Source: Aporhodopirellula aestuarii | GTDB taxonomy: Bacteria > Planctomycetota > Planctomycetia > Pirellulales > Pirellulaceae | DNA: 64,000 bases | Assembly (NCBI RefSeq): GCF_023701485.1 | Contig: NZ_JAMQBK010000081.1 | Location: 62,001 to 126,000, forward strand | Direction: 5' to 3' | Shown here: piece by piece, positions 15,001 to 20,296 of the stretch | How the letters are laid out: each line of letters begins with the position of its first letter | How positions within the stretch are numbered: position 1 is the first letter of the stretch | Made by a program: the position numbers and the translations under genes | The notes under the pieces: generated by a model | Database searches by the model: none | What the model saw: only the letters and a program-made list of their open reading frames with translations | What the model was told of the DNA's origin: nothing

Positions 15001-18000
15001 GCCGCTGTTGTTGGTATCACGTTGCGAACGGCCATCAGGCGTGAACCCGGCTCCGATGCTGCTGTCATCGAGACTCGTCAGCACGACTGGGAACCCGGGC
15101 GTTCCGAGCACCTGCAACGTACCACCGATTCGATCGTCGATATCAAGCGGACGGCCACCACCAACAAGCGTGCCGTTAGGACCGAACTTCACAACGAGAG
15201 ACTGATCTGCATCGCTACGCAGCCGCAAGGCACCAAAGTAATGGTGTGTCAGCGAATAGATCGGACCTTCGACAACATGAACAATGTCGGTATCGTCCCA
15301 AACACTGTCCGTTGTCACGATCTCGCTGCGGACTCGCATCCCGTTGATCGCATTGTTGACCAATTCGTTGTCCAGCAATAACGGTCCCTGATTATCAGGA
15401 CGACTTGCGAAACGATCGATCAATCCGGTCGAGCGGCCTGGATCAGTGATCGCCTGGAACGTCAACGCGTCTGGGTTGATACTGATCGCGGCACCTTCGC
15501 CATCGGCGATCACGTTTCCGATCAAGATCGGCTGAGCACCTCGCACGAAAATCGTCGAAGCATCGTTGAAACCTCGCCCGACGCGGGTCGCGAATGGGCC
15601 CGTGTCCGCGCCGATTCCATCGGTGTCTTTTCCATCGGCATTGGACACGAAGGTCGAATTCACAACGCGGGCATCCGCCTGCAAAATTTCCAACGCGTTG
15701 AACTGGGTCAGTCCGCCGGACACGGGCGATTCGCCACCACCGTATCGGACATCGACATTGTCCAAACTCGCCGTCACACCTTGCCGCAACACGATTCCGG
15801 ACCAATGACCGGCCGCGCCAACGCTGGCGCCGTCGTTATTGGTATCAAACGTTCCGCCGATCCCGTACTCGTCGTCGCTGCGAGACGTAAAGATAATGGG
15901 GCTGCTCTCGGTACCTTCGGCATAGAAATCGGCGCCGAAGGTGGCTTCGATGCGTGCGGTTCCCAACTTCACGATGGTGCCCGGATCGATCGTCAAACGG
16001 GCATCGAATCGCGCCAACAGCTTCGCACCGTTATCGGCATTGGCGCCCAGTCTTCTACCAAGGAACGATCCCTCTTCATCGAGGGACCGTCCATCGTCGA
16101 GAATAGAGGTTTCCCCTAATCGCAGCTCAGCGATCAGGAAGTAATCGCCACTGTTCGGATCGAGTCGATAGACGTTCGTTCCCACGAATTCGCCCGGAGC
16201 GACCGGAATCGACGTTAGCATGATCGCGCCGTCTTGGCCCACCACAACCATTTCGGTCGCGGCGCTGGCGCGTGTCTCACCACCGAAGGCGTCGACAAAG
16301 GTGATCCGATAATCGTAGGCACGGTTCTGCTCAAGGGCTCCCTGACCGGGAACTTCAACAACATTGAGGCTGCCCGCGTCCGGGGCCGATTGAATTTTCG
16401 GTGCACCCGCTTGCGTTTGGCCGCTGTCGACGAACGTCCCCGTACGGCGGTCGAGTTGGTCGACGAGTTGGTATGTGGTCACACCCGCTGTTGTCGTACC
16501 GCGATAGAGTTTGCGTCCAACATATTCCGCCGTCGCCGAGGGTAGATTGCGGAGGGTGACTGATCCCAACCCGTCGGTAGCGTCGATGACGCTGACGTTG
16601 CTAGTCGGCACACTGACCAACGACTCATGGCCTTCGATCGTGACAAACGAAAGTACGTAGTGATATTGACCGGCGGCGAGGTTTCCGGTCGTCGATGGGG
16701 TCAGCGTGACGCTGCCGACGCTCGGACGAGTCTCCAACAAAATCGGACCACCCGGCGCCCCGGCGATGGTTAACACGTCACTCACGACGTGAACGATATC
16801 GGTGTCATCGAAGCGAGCACTTTGTGTCAACGCTTCGGCTTCTGTTGACGAACCGACTCGGACAAACAAACCATTGGTCGTGTTGTCCGTCAAATAGTTA
16901 CCGACGATTTCAGGACCAACACGATCGTAGTCGCTGGTATACAGTCCGCCGTTTTGGTGCAGGGGTGCGTGAAAATTATCTTCACGGAAACTATTCGGAT
17001 CGGCACTCATCGCAGCCTGTGCGCTGAATGAGATATTGTTGTAGATCAGCGTTGGACGGCTTTCATTCATTTGAATCGGCGAAACCACCTCGGCAAGTAG
17101 GCCGGGGCGTCCACCGCCGTAACGCATGTCGGCGTGAGAAACGTAGTCCAGGAATATCCCCCGGCGTTCCCATACTTTGCGGCCTTCGGCATAGTCGACG
17201 TCGTTCCGCAAATCGATCCCTGCCCAGTCACCACGGGCGGGCGATGTGTTGATCGGGTTGCTGTCGATCCCGACGCTTTGGTCGTTGAAACTGGTAAATA
17301 CCACCGATGCGAGCGGAGTGCCGAGCACTTGAATCGCCGCGAGTTCACGGTTGGCATCCACCGATTCACTACCGACACCAATCTTGGCATCACGGAGCTT
17401 AAGCAGCGCTCCGGCATCGACCATCACTGTCACGCCGCGTGGAACGTTAAACGTCTCACCATCGGAGAGCACATTGTTACCTGCACCTCCACGACCAAAC
17501 TCGTACGCTCGATTGTCTTTCTGCGCATTGAACGCTTCATCGACCGTTGGAGTCGCAGGATTGTCCACGGCTGTGACAATGCCATCGGCCCCGGCGGACG
17601 GCAACAGCCGCACGATATCGCCAGGTTTTGCAACGGCGAGTGCTTTGGCCACGGTTCCAAACGGCGAAGTGATTGCACCGTTATTGGAATCACTGCCATC
17701 AACGTCCTTGGTCACAAAGAGTGTTCGAACTTTAGTCGTGTCCGTCGTGGCGGGTGCGGTGCGGAACCAGAAATTGAAATCGCCGCCGGCTTCCCCATCG
17801 GCGTCGCCGTCGAGCCGGGTACCGTTGCGATCGACCAACGCATTGTCGCTCGCGACGCCGATCGATGAATCAAACGTCATCCGCAGTTCATAACGCCCCT
17901 CGCTGCGGCCATCGTTGCCGGTTCCCGCAGCTTCGCCATCGTACGCGTCATTGCCTGTGCTGGTGATACCGACGACATAATCGCCCGCGCTCAAGTCAAC

Positions 18001-20190
18001 GCGAACAAACGAATCATTGCCGTATGAGTCATCGTTTCTTGCGATCAGTTCGTAGTTCGATGTGCCACCTTGTCCTGGGGTCACACGATACAACTGAATT
18101 AACGTGTCGAGCAGACTGACGTCATCAAGTCGTTGAGCGAACGTTTCGAGCGACAACCGACCGAGAATCGCGTCGGCGGGAATATCAGCATCCGCCGGCG
18201 AATCAATCGTAAACGAATAGAAATCAACGTCGCTGCTTTCGGGTCGATGGAGTGCTTGGCCGAGCGTGATGTCGCTTTGGCTAAGGAAATCCGGTTCGCT
18301 CGGTAGCGACGGGAACCCGGCGACGCCCGCGGTTCCGTTGCCCGTGCTGGAGCTACCATCGTTGGTGTATCCTTCGCTGTCTGGTTCGTCCGGACTGCTA
18401 CCGCCGGCCGCGACACCATCTGGCAACTCGAACAGGTTGCCGATTCCGAGCAAGCTACCAATCCCTCGCAGCCCCTCGACAAACCAACTCGGGCGTGAAT
18501 CGGGCGACAGACCGTACCCGTCATACCAACCTTCATCCGCTTCAAGTACCAAGATGCCGCGTGAAGGATCACGTTCATTCACGCGGTACAGGCTGTACGG
18601 AGTACCTTCACCTGCGCCGGTGTCGACGCTCTGTTGGATGGCTCGCAGGTCTCCCGTCGCGATCTGTAGTCCCGAATTTTCAGTCTCGACAAACCGTATG
18701 CCGAGGTGCTGTTCGTAAAGATCAAAGATTTCACGGGCGCGCTGTTTTTGCGCCGGCGTGATCGCGTTGTCCAACGCGACACCGTCTGGATCTAAACCAT
18801 AGAGCTGTGCGAAGTTGTATGGGTAGATATTGATCCCGCTGGTGGTGTCGATCGGTTCGACCGTACTCGCGTCGCGACGATACTCTCGCGACCCCGGTGC
18901 GTCATACGCACCCGGCCACGGGGGCACGTAAGCCCCGGTGTTTTGAATCGAACCGCCCTGCACCAACACACTTTGAATTCCGCCAGCGGGGTCGAAACGG
19001 ATTTCTTCCGTCTTCACCGTTGGGGTGGGTCCGGCCACGGTATCGTCGATGACAACGACACCGCTGTTATCAAACGTGTCATTGGAAGGTACCGTGATCG
19101 GGCTACCACCGCTATCGAGAACGCTCGCTCCTTCCCCTGCAACTTCTAACACCGTCGGCGCACTTGGTAATGCATCGCCGCTGCCGACCCGCAAGCGGAA
19201 CGTTCCCACACCATCGGTTCTTCCCGTCAACACCGACAGATCGGCAGAGAATTGCAAAATTGCCAACGCCTGCGTCGGATCATAGATGACCGTATCGGGC
19301 TTCAGAGCGATGTCATCCTTGTTGTCGACCGTGTCCTGGGTCATGAACAACTGATAGAACTCAGGACGAACAACCGGCAGGGTTGATGTCGTTTGGTCGG
19401 GACCCGGTGTCGTGCTATTGGTGATCGTTCCGGCGTTCGGATTCGACAACGGATCGTTATTAAAATAAACGTGAATCTCGTTGCGTGCCTGCGCGCGACT
19501 GCCCGCAACCCCCGAAACCGGTTGTGGAACAACCGCAACAACGCGAGGACCAACTTCGACTTCGAAGTCGATATTCAGCGAAGGAGTTGGAGAATTAACC
19601 TGATCGGCCGGCAAGATCGCGTTGCCGTCCGTATCACGCAGCGCCGTGATGTTGGTGTTGATCGATCCGCCATTGGCGAACACGTCGTTATTGTTGACGT
19701 CGTCGTAGCCGGCGATTTGGATCCGATACCGATCATCGGGCAAGGCTTCGACAAAACGTGAAACAACGACACGGTCACCGACCTCATCGTCGGCAAAGCC
19801 TTGGAACCCAGGCTGAATCAAGAATTCGTTTCCATCATCGAAGGTTCCGTCCCCACCGGAACCAATGATCCGAATTCCCTCCAGCGTCGACCCATCGAGT
19901 CGGGACGTTCCGTCAAAACGGAAGGTCAACTCGCGCGGTGCCGAATCCAGCCGGTTTTGGACGCTCGACCCATCCAGGCGGATTTGTGAGTCCGCTCCCG
20001 CTTCGACGCTAACCAACCGTGGACCGCTGATGATCTCTGCAGCGAGCAGTTCACGACGCTCAAGGGTTTGATGCTGTAACCGACGGGACATGTCGGAGGA
20101 TTTACGACGCAGAGCGGCCTGATTTCGCCGAACATCTCGACGGGAAACAGTACGAGACGCTCGCGAAAGTGGGTTTCGTCGGTGGGTCAT
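1..20190 (-). CDS. Giant planctomycete surface protein A (C-terminus beyond window)
   Basis: The reading frame starts at ATG 20190 and is still open at base 1, giving at least 6730 aa. Residues 42-51 (TLERRELLA) carry the planctomycete extracellular N-terminal signature after a basic leader; there is no ordinary hydrophobic signal peptide. Then follow an Ig-like region, a metzincin-like fold with decayed zinc motif (about 18430-18815), a pre-peptidase-C-like domain (about 18000-18240), right-handed beta-helix segments (about 17500-15000 and 7560-6900), three arrays of 'FEFD/FEFN' modules, a GDAPD/GEVED region (about 4840-3450, containing GGEVEDYLV) and cadherin-like domains (about 3440-1880). 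It is co-linear with the neighbouring giant gene, so a tandem duplication is likely. The expected role is a secreted or cell-surface adhesin or scaffold. The C-terminus, where a dockerin would be expected, is not in the window. An in-frame ATG at residue 34 is an alternative start. The frame was spot-checked near bases 1, 2400, 10080 and 18450. Confidence 0.88.
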   Translation of the reverse strand, partial: MTHRRNPLSRASRTVSRRDVRRNQAALRRKSSDMSRRLQHQTLERRELLAAEIISGPRLVSVEAGADSQIRLDGSSVQNRLDSAPRELTFRFDGTSRLDGSTLEGIRIIGSGGDGTFDDGNEFLIQPGFQGFADDEVGDRVVVSRFVEALPDDRYRIQIAGYDDVNNNDVFANGGSINTNITALRDTDGNAILPADQVNSPTPSLNIDFEVEVGPRVVAVVPQPVSGVAGSRAQARNEIHVYFNNDPLSNPNAGTITNSTTPGPDQTTSTLPVVRPEFYQLFMTQDTVDNKDDIALKPDTVIYDPTQALAILQFSADLSVLTGRTDGVGTFRLRVGSGDALPSAPTVLEVAGEGASVLDSGGSPITVPSNDTFDNSGVVVIDDTVAGPTPTVKTEEIRFDPAGGIQSVLVQGGSIQNTGAYVPPWPGAYDAPGSREYRRDASTVEPIDTTSGINIYPYNFAQLYGLDPDGVALDNAITPAQKQRAREIFDLYEQHLGIRFVETENSGLQIATGDLRAIQQSVDTGAGEGTPYSLYRVNERDPSRGILVLEADEGWYDGYGLSPDSRPSWFVEGLRGIGSLLGIGNLFELPDGVAAGGSSPDEPDSEGYTNDGSSSTGNGTAGVAGFPSLPSEPDFLSQSDITLGQALHRPESSDVDFYSFTIDSPADADIPADAILGRLSLETFAQRLDDVSLLDTLIQLYRVTPGQGGTSNYELIARNDDSYGNDSFVRVDLSAGDYVVGITSTGNDAYDGEAAGTGNDGRSEGRYELRMTFDSSIGVASDNALVDRNGTRLDGDADGEAGGDFNFWFRTAPATTDTTKVRTLFVTKDVDGSDSNNGAITSPFGTVAKALAVAKPGDIVRLLPSAGADGIVTAVDNPATPTVDEAFNAQKDNRAYEFGRGGAGNNVLSDGETFNVPRGVTVMVDAGALLKLRDAKIGVGSESVDANRELAAIQVLGTPLASVVFTSFNDQSVGIDSNPINTSPARGDWAGIDLRNDVDYAEGRKVWERRGIFLDYVSHADMRYGGGRPGLLAEVVSPIQMNESRPTLIYNNISFSAQAAMSADPNSFREDNFHAPLHQNGGLYTSDYDRVGPEIVGNYLTDNTTNGLFVRVGSSTEAEALTQSARFDDTDIVHVVSDVLTIAGAPGGPILLETRPSVGSVTLTPSTTGNLAAGQYHYVLSFVTIEGHESLVSVPTSNVSVIDATDGLGSVTLRNLPSATAEYVGRKLYRGTTTAGVTTYQLVDQLDRRTGTFVDSGQTQAGAPKIQSAPDAGSLNVVEVPGQGALEQNRAYDYRITFVDAFGGETRASAATEMVVVGQDGAIMLTSIPVAPGEFVGTNVYRLDPNSGDYFLIAELRLGETSILDDGRSLDEEGSFLGRRLGANADNGAKLLARFDARLTIDPGTIVKLGTARIEATFGADFYAEGTESSPIIFTSRSDDEYGIGGTFDTNNDGASVGAAGHWSGIVLRQGVTASLDNVDVRYGGGESPVSGGLTQFNALEILQADARVVNSTFVSNADGKDTDGIGADTGPFATRVGRGFNDASTIFVRGAQPILIGNVIADGEGAAISINPDALTFQAITDPGRSTGLIDRFASRPDNQGPLLLDNELVNNAINGMRVRSEIVTTDSVWDDTDIVHVVEGPIYSLTHHYFGALRLRSDADQSLVVKFGPNGTLVGGGRPLDIDDRIGGTLQVLGTPGFPVVLTSLDDSSIGAGFTPDGRSQRDTNNSGLPVDAAGNEIISAAAGDWVGLQLEAYANDRNVAYVYESERAEPGAITTNRDPNNAQILGNLAVGETAGDEVDRLGFLVRGTLATEEDVDTYRFHASGATAVYFDIDETSSGLDTVIELVNSAGEIIASSDNSLAEAIGAQTIYVNSALQDGVRQEDVRSLPTALTSGNVESPNVLDAGFRVVLPGNVDESTDYFVRVRSANAKTMGQYELGIRLRATDEVAGSTVRGADIRYATTAISVTGSPLHSPLVGDVGESVVYIDPTPGDQNSGDESTRETVNTRLSANPADAQNLGNLLTSDRGSLIVTGEIGNLTNTQLDQRIEDVDVYRVDLVAQQIEPDVFDSENRYVTTTFDIDYAGSELSRVNTVLSVYDAAGRLILVGRDSNITDDQGRPLEGVDMTNLAAGSASIRDAYIGPVELPEGTYYVAVSNEAAVPEMLGQFFLADPVDPNVRLMPINSVRRISRDNLDEGLTPFTGTRDDDYTAERPVIEPLFTNASAVPYSLDDIRLFVNLIGGSGNNNSTLVSFNPFTGTLERGIGGYGPATRDIAIRDDGELLTYSTPSGNVTSANTGNFINVSPVNSATTQEGDDGIVFRQNNAAGASTEVDANAQLVINAMTFARNANNFQGGSINRSAITDNNERFWLVGNRDSSGRNNIPIELRTNILYQAAGASGEITSRGSLLDTADQNYPDNTVYNTSMGPASDEREYGIIDTGFIDDTTGGDGGNITGIAAINNNMNGDLVGVTDDGGIHVFNPNRRGPAPIGTPAEGYNSVISTTNHGRLVADPEHLALDGGLTPGVFTDLRVDPDTGEAYPVFTGLSLGPQVVEDGAYADILFATTSDGWIYAFTLETDDAGLPTTEPANIFYNGRSAIRLRTLAGDFGVQLNLQPSGLAFSNLEINPWHTTGDRAGNAGHGTVNPYDDSRLNGSGGSSLYFGFEVAGADQNTIARAEDDNLGQVAPGGSHGSVISEPIDLSEYSAADKPTLYFSYYIEVEDNDDYLPNRLQNDSFRAFAAGDDGQWQLLATNNNFRSVALDDEYDEHVTSGIDVQTVFDDNPEDQWRQVRVDLSPLAGSRDARIRFDFSTAGSMRSHFGSIELVGVDGELLVDNANTLIRNDDGSVSTLQTILGRDVVLPAGALLADGDSFTVTYVDPADTINLTSTATVKFVNALTPGATEIEVLINPAATASQVAAAVAAAVPGPTRPRVDDSGKLSLLSATDIQIDAMMQGGQSNPVEFQGEFPVMLIPDGDEAPIGERVTVDLPSLGSTFTLRYVRAIDPLDPSGDLQIIALSGESRATIASRITAALPVGAAFIDLDGNVVFVDPDVLITVEAAPTAVVITTIPEDQVRTRIDLKTGSEINDDELLILRYDGNVFAVAFDDGDGVAAALLAPYPQNATISFTDASTITELTDALEAAINTNALPGLDPIREGDTLRVLVDDANNDDLPDVTLSQRPNLFTSRAIQAVQITLPNTIGGLINGEEIDVTVDGVTTRVIFNNSTAGSSPGSVTYTGGSSAASVAASLANVALPNNIDIGRNGRSLIVYGNSVTVATLNENSNIVVTDRDARDITVPTGAQLNDRDTFQLIGIDPALSLFINNGQVTLLDSNTNTTAALSAPNVLPFDSTQSAADVRTNLITLLSQFASTVNGSNNRFRVVAENIATTVPDSGVEYQLEPVTIIDVPAGSELRTGEQLQVVGGGRTVTVTFVREGVDLAPDPDDGNPNTISIQVFFNEGLTAAEVSDRIVTRLQTDAPQVAAINSFTSDGFGLAIFDSSALVITNPTVTAQGTVEFDTYGVPITLPSGANLIDGESITIYRKDAPLDVAGIQYTFSTDPTPAANKVVYTTLDTPQEIAQKLLAVLDPSLVSQFHGTSGRELLIVEAGSIAVQRKTATQPASKIVSWEAKQQTLTQIINGVTEEFIPRAVPVLTHAAMDSNEVAEELRRGLAFSIGTIAAQLTDYRTTAGIEEYKLYGGDRIRIYIPEALDPADSALSSITGVDPIVRVLDSGPYGFNAVLPGDEFGLSTSTSFTASSSAGASDNVVEGVYIDDIIIGMAERGEAVLYEGGGPTGNSTYIMDPAYIPDTRGDAVQPEHPDELLVGRYSLEIRTADGYGDPEDYDPINLYLDEDVSAGRSFDSNDRLVNGAVTIVAPAGRDLLDGDTFVIDDGSQRLTFEFDSRYATGVTPGSGNVPVPFDPVDTAAAVATSIRDAINSAQARDVLAILAATGDSRDSGNSTSSRIELFGNNYALDELGNRRALSGEILVNPGSNRTLTLDLVKEESFSGRFTSRRIAVIDHDSSDPNSAVDYAIYGFEMEQAAVPGYVSGDTLFAVGKIGDSIHLGLSVDETDDGTIVGTTPSFDRDVVRVYLEAGEGIDIDLDTTGLFKVGAGLELPVVAVVPTGTLFTYNQLTSAYDRATGEFNITSDPNSARSSLDQPVVAVGETRAGASLQFTPTESGYYDVVISSVLPYFTTEAPANEIAPQSLTDKQFGDYFMSIRPTGDPGVPARDVLLVDYQFGITDENRVDDQGQIIIEGNFIRDSADVGISSVVASESGRLGNDSSLPGNARLLRNANTTGLIPGAVIVNNVIERSGTTGIQINGGDFGNAELGTPSLFSRVVNNTIVGDGGGVGVSVTGRAAPTLLNNVVVGVNTGFDVDTTTASGTRVSGNLFSQNTVNSTLPLSGSSVVVPNGVEVFQDASRSIYIPAAGSSLIDSSIASLGDRPDLVQTVKAPVGIAASPIDAPEFDIYGQRRVDAATGNAGGGVGSNPYIDRGAIDRADDRAPNAVLNNPFDAPDEDAAGSATDPNTTGDTDPQQSFVRLVNSDQFVEYFEIQLIDEAGTGLDASTINVDTVLMTENGEQLLPDRDFTFGYSENSRTIRLTPLAGVWNQDSVYEITLNNQVRRIVELQSGGSISDGDQVVVTDDTGRETVLEFDSGYTLGVPQNDTFVVTDTKNGFRDTDTFSITSRNGLTTITFEINTTGTVASANVAIPLSATGTVTEVRDAILRVLDPTQFSNSSPTATNYASLLGIAPAAVGNDSIQLGTLPAVQSTTVPPTTTLPGHVINMSNISSGLIKTGTVDSIVDGAQFTYTRDDMAITFEFDSNDSFDPADQTASRRRIEFSRTDTPDQIALAIAAALRNSNIDLSSAVAIGDGLVSVGGLEGDVIDLLNSQMSLTGTPGVTRSLSVTVPDTQTGATIDGTTVTVTVGSKAETFLFTNDPQLTSANITVVVNPIADSTAIAQALEAAVDLAFENELNVQRTGAVITLGETGSGQNSEFTTIDIVPGAAVVGDALVVGGVSGGAIPVEFTPSDSFPAVSVATKVQQAISEAGIGVEVFSPGGGVLLLAGTQNVVTRGGVGAVETTAETISAISDLAGNPVNPTRPNNETRFTIIMPDVQFDFGDAPQEYGTFLQSPTPGLNTTDPGYVPGNGARHAVTGSSSSRLGRYVDTEADGQPVGSGIGVSDDMLLTVGATSIAAEAVTPTFGRITVTAMPRIGDVMTLTVRTPDPANPGSFSSSTSYQFEFVNAGSTPSGPGFAVEIATGDGVNDVAASLLAAIELNVTGPAADLTASIDPAEPDQIELNSVSVGGARPREFAFATQSVLSSATFTVDNSDPSSLSIAFSAVPIPGQLLVLRTSSRTRTYEFVDPASNPRPGSVPVLIQTSFTTEQVAEALLNAIESGLDEFGGSILSEIDSANSAKVNLTAIDDEDGVSVITFNQGGSNPPAYFFGRYADNGKTFDASQSSQVFGFLNPADPVGTNVEVFVTGGGLIDAWVDFNGNGVFDVGTTEQVLFNQPVVDGLNTLSIVTPSDVADIDTWMRVRLSNSGNTSPTGVAIGGEVEDYLVSVRRVEIPLPSGVGDQFIAIEDTPLRVDATLSASNPALEINRKTLLTNDNLGNQILPVRYFLDLPRLLVDESGATFPDTMLVYRTPQGGQIMVDLAAGDDLNGAFTYTPAKDFYGVDTFRYRLSTQQNASGVNTDNVQYETVTINVLPDNDDPGASNETFVTFEPTSDGPDPTLIIDAADLVSSAIPDFDPNQTTTPQNESNQNILIRSIATVNGTITAGGAVDTITTSRGGTLVAEFNSVANPQWITRVLYTPADDFNSDVGALNALLLDEFTFTLMDDGISLLPTELSDNLAGLNLGADDLSASPYFVSGGQRNQFLRKPVTATAATATATIRVTPRNDAPELAADCVGLTDATGAANSRYLSFFPNANTRPTPTEDTVLVFPSSYLLDNDATGPAGALDETDPLIGNDASIRVVAVGMDNASPETLSRGSISLDPSTGMITFTPADDVYGEITFTYTVMDSGIDEGTDVTDVFDVNDRGTRVVNGRTSTITSTIFVAPVNDAPVAYDRLHRTAEDTPLTITAAEVLSGSPTASSQIQVSNFGVTLPDADDLINGEVLILTAVNGQRVAVEFNTSGVASLGIDRVVRYTAGDVATDIATRLEQALRAIGFGGTATGNQVAFNDANLVDEVVRPTSLDVDGPSQVVTIPSGADLADGERVVVRDAAGVDHVFEFTTTGSVASGVIPIAITSADSSQQIAEALSSTMRSEGFGGDAAATAQTVFRVRVNGAASIAAQSGTSAIRVIGSDVVLPSGGMLQNGELLLIENSTGGTTTVEFGTGSASDSSYVFIPYVSTDNVADLTARLTAALNDATDPNASAVSATPVTFVVWDVTVNDVTSVVINDPASAIQFDGTNLILPPLAQMIDGETVTITNDNAEAFVIEFNVNGIPAAGSTIAIAYDPIGSLSTVLAELATALQGLGVGANLQSGSVQLSDAQSITLDRAASSIEINGTNIVVPDGSQLMDGHRIRIRDAGGDESVVEFNTSGIPSTGADVAVAFTTANTADEVAIALQEQLRSIGFGATAEIGAFGLPADRARVSIQVLSQAVAGELPAAPGDFDPRLGAPFNEAEQIAGLRIIEFSVAGGTLNLQTNTALVSADPASIGTLDPCGPNEACLVSDAGGIFRFSIAEETVNGTTLRYFDNIYYTPPTDYNE
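70..1880 (-). repeat. Array of 'FEF(D/N)' modules inside a cadherin-like domain of protein A
   Basis: About 600 residues made of roughly five to six units of around 90-120 aa. Each unit reads approximately: loop 'DG(E/H/D)xxxIxxxxG', strand 'VxEFNxxG', a hydrophobic strand, a helix of the type 'DxxxxLxxAL' and a final variable strand. Examples of the core strand are VAVEFNTSG, HVFEFTTTG, TTVEFGTG, FVIEFNVNG and SVVEFNTSG. The flanks are the first strand of a cadherin-like domain (AEDTPLTITAAEVLSG, near 1935-1885) and its later strand (YYTPPTDYNE, near 30-1), so the array appears to sit inside that domain. Unit limits were placed by eye. Confidence 0.65.
4830..6270 (-). repeat. Second 'FEFD' module array of protein A
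   Basis: About 480 residues just before the GDAPD region, with core strands such as TVLEFDSGY, TITFEINTTG and ITFEFDSND, each preceded by a 'DGDxxxxT' type loop and followed by a helix of the type 'DQIALAIAAALR'. The same block, opening with a 'PLAGVW...YxIxLNN' lead-in, is found at the same place in the domain order of the neighbouring giant protein (about 23700-27060), which supports co-linear descent. Boundaries are approximate. Confidence 0.6.
8310..11600 (-). repeat. Third, more diverged module array of protein A
   Basis: Roughly 1100 residues between the middle jelly-roll-like segment and the second beta-helix of protein A. Recognisable units include DGDTFVIDDGSQRLTFEFDS near 8490-8550, several 'D(G/D)xxLxxxG...VxF' units between 9200 and 11000, and DGDSFTVTYVDP near 11570. 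Each is followed by a helix-like 'AADVRTNLITLL' or 'ATIASRITAALP' segment. The units are less regular than in the other two arrays and some may be other beta-sandwich modules. Confidence 0.45.
18430..18815 (-). other. Degenerate metzincin (M10-like) region in protein A
   Basis: The segment opens with the helix ITPAQKQRAREIFDLYEQ followed by 'GIRFVE', the usual lead-in of serralysin/matrixin-like domains in which a long helix precedes the strand 'I-x-F-x-E'. Where the zinc helix HExxHxxGxxH is expected the sequence is LRGIGSLLGIGN. The Gly spacing and 'LG(I/L)G' remain, but all three His and the catalytic Glu are replaced (R, S, N and G). Between the two parts lies an Asp/Ser/Gly-rich stretch. 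The fold assignment is inferred from the pattern. Confidence 0.55.
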
Positions 20191-20245
20191 GGTTTGACCG
20201 AAGCCTTGGAAGAAAAAATCGGTGGGGTAATAGCAGACGGAACTC

Positions 20246-20275
20246 GGACGGCGAAGGAATTCCCTTCAACCGTCC
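20246..20275 (-). terminator. Imperfect hairpin between the two giant genes
   Basis: The two nested arms GGACGG/CCGTCC and GAAGG/CCTTC enclose a 5-nt loop; the arms are separated by one unpaired base on one side and two on the other. It lies 22 nt past the stop of the upstream giant gene on the minus strand. No T-run follows at once; a TTTTTT stretch lies about 30 nt further on. It could end or attenuate transcription of gene B before gene A, or stabilise mRNA ends. Confidence 0.35.
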
Positions 20276-20296
20276 CTGGACGATTAGTAGACCAGT

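Noticed and set aside
1-20190. Possible CRISPR or DNA tandem repeat from recurring GAATTCGAA-like words
   Set aside because: The recurring words are codons for the 'EFN/EFD' strand at irregular spacing within coding sequence; there are no regular spacers.
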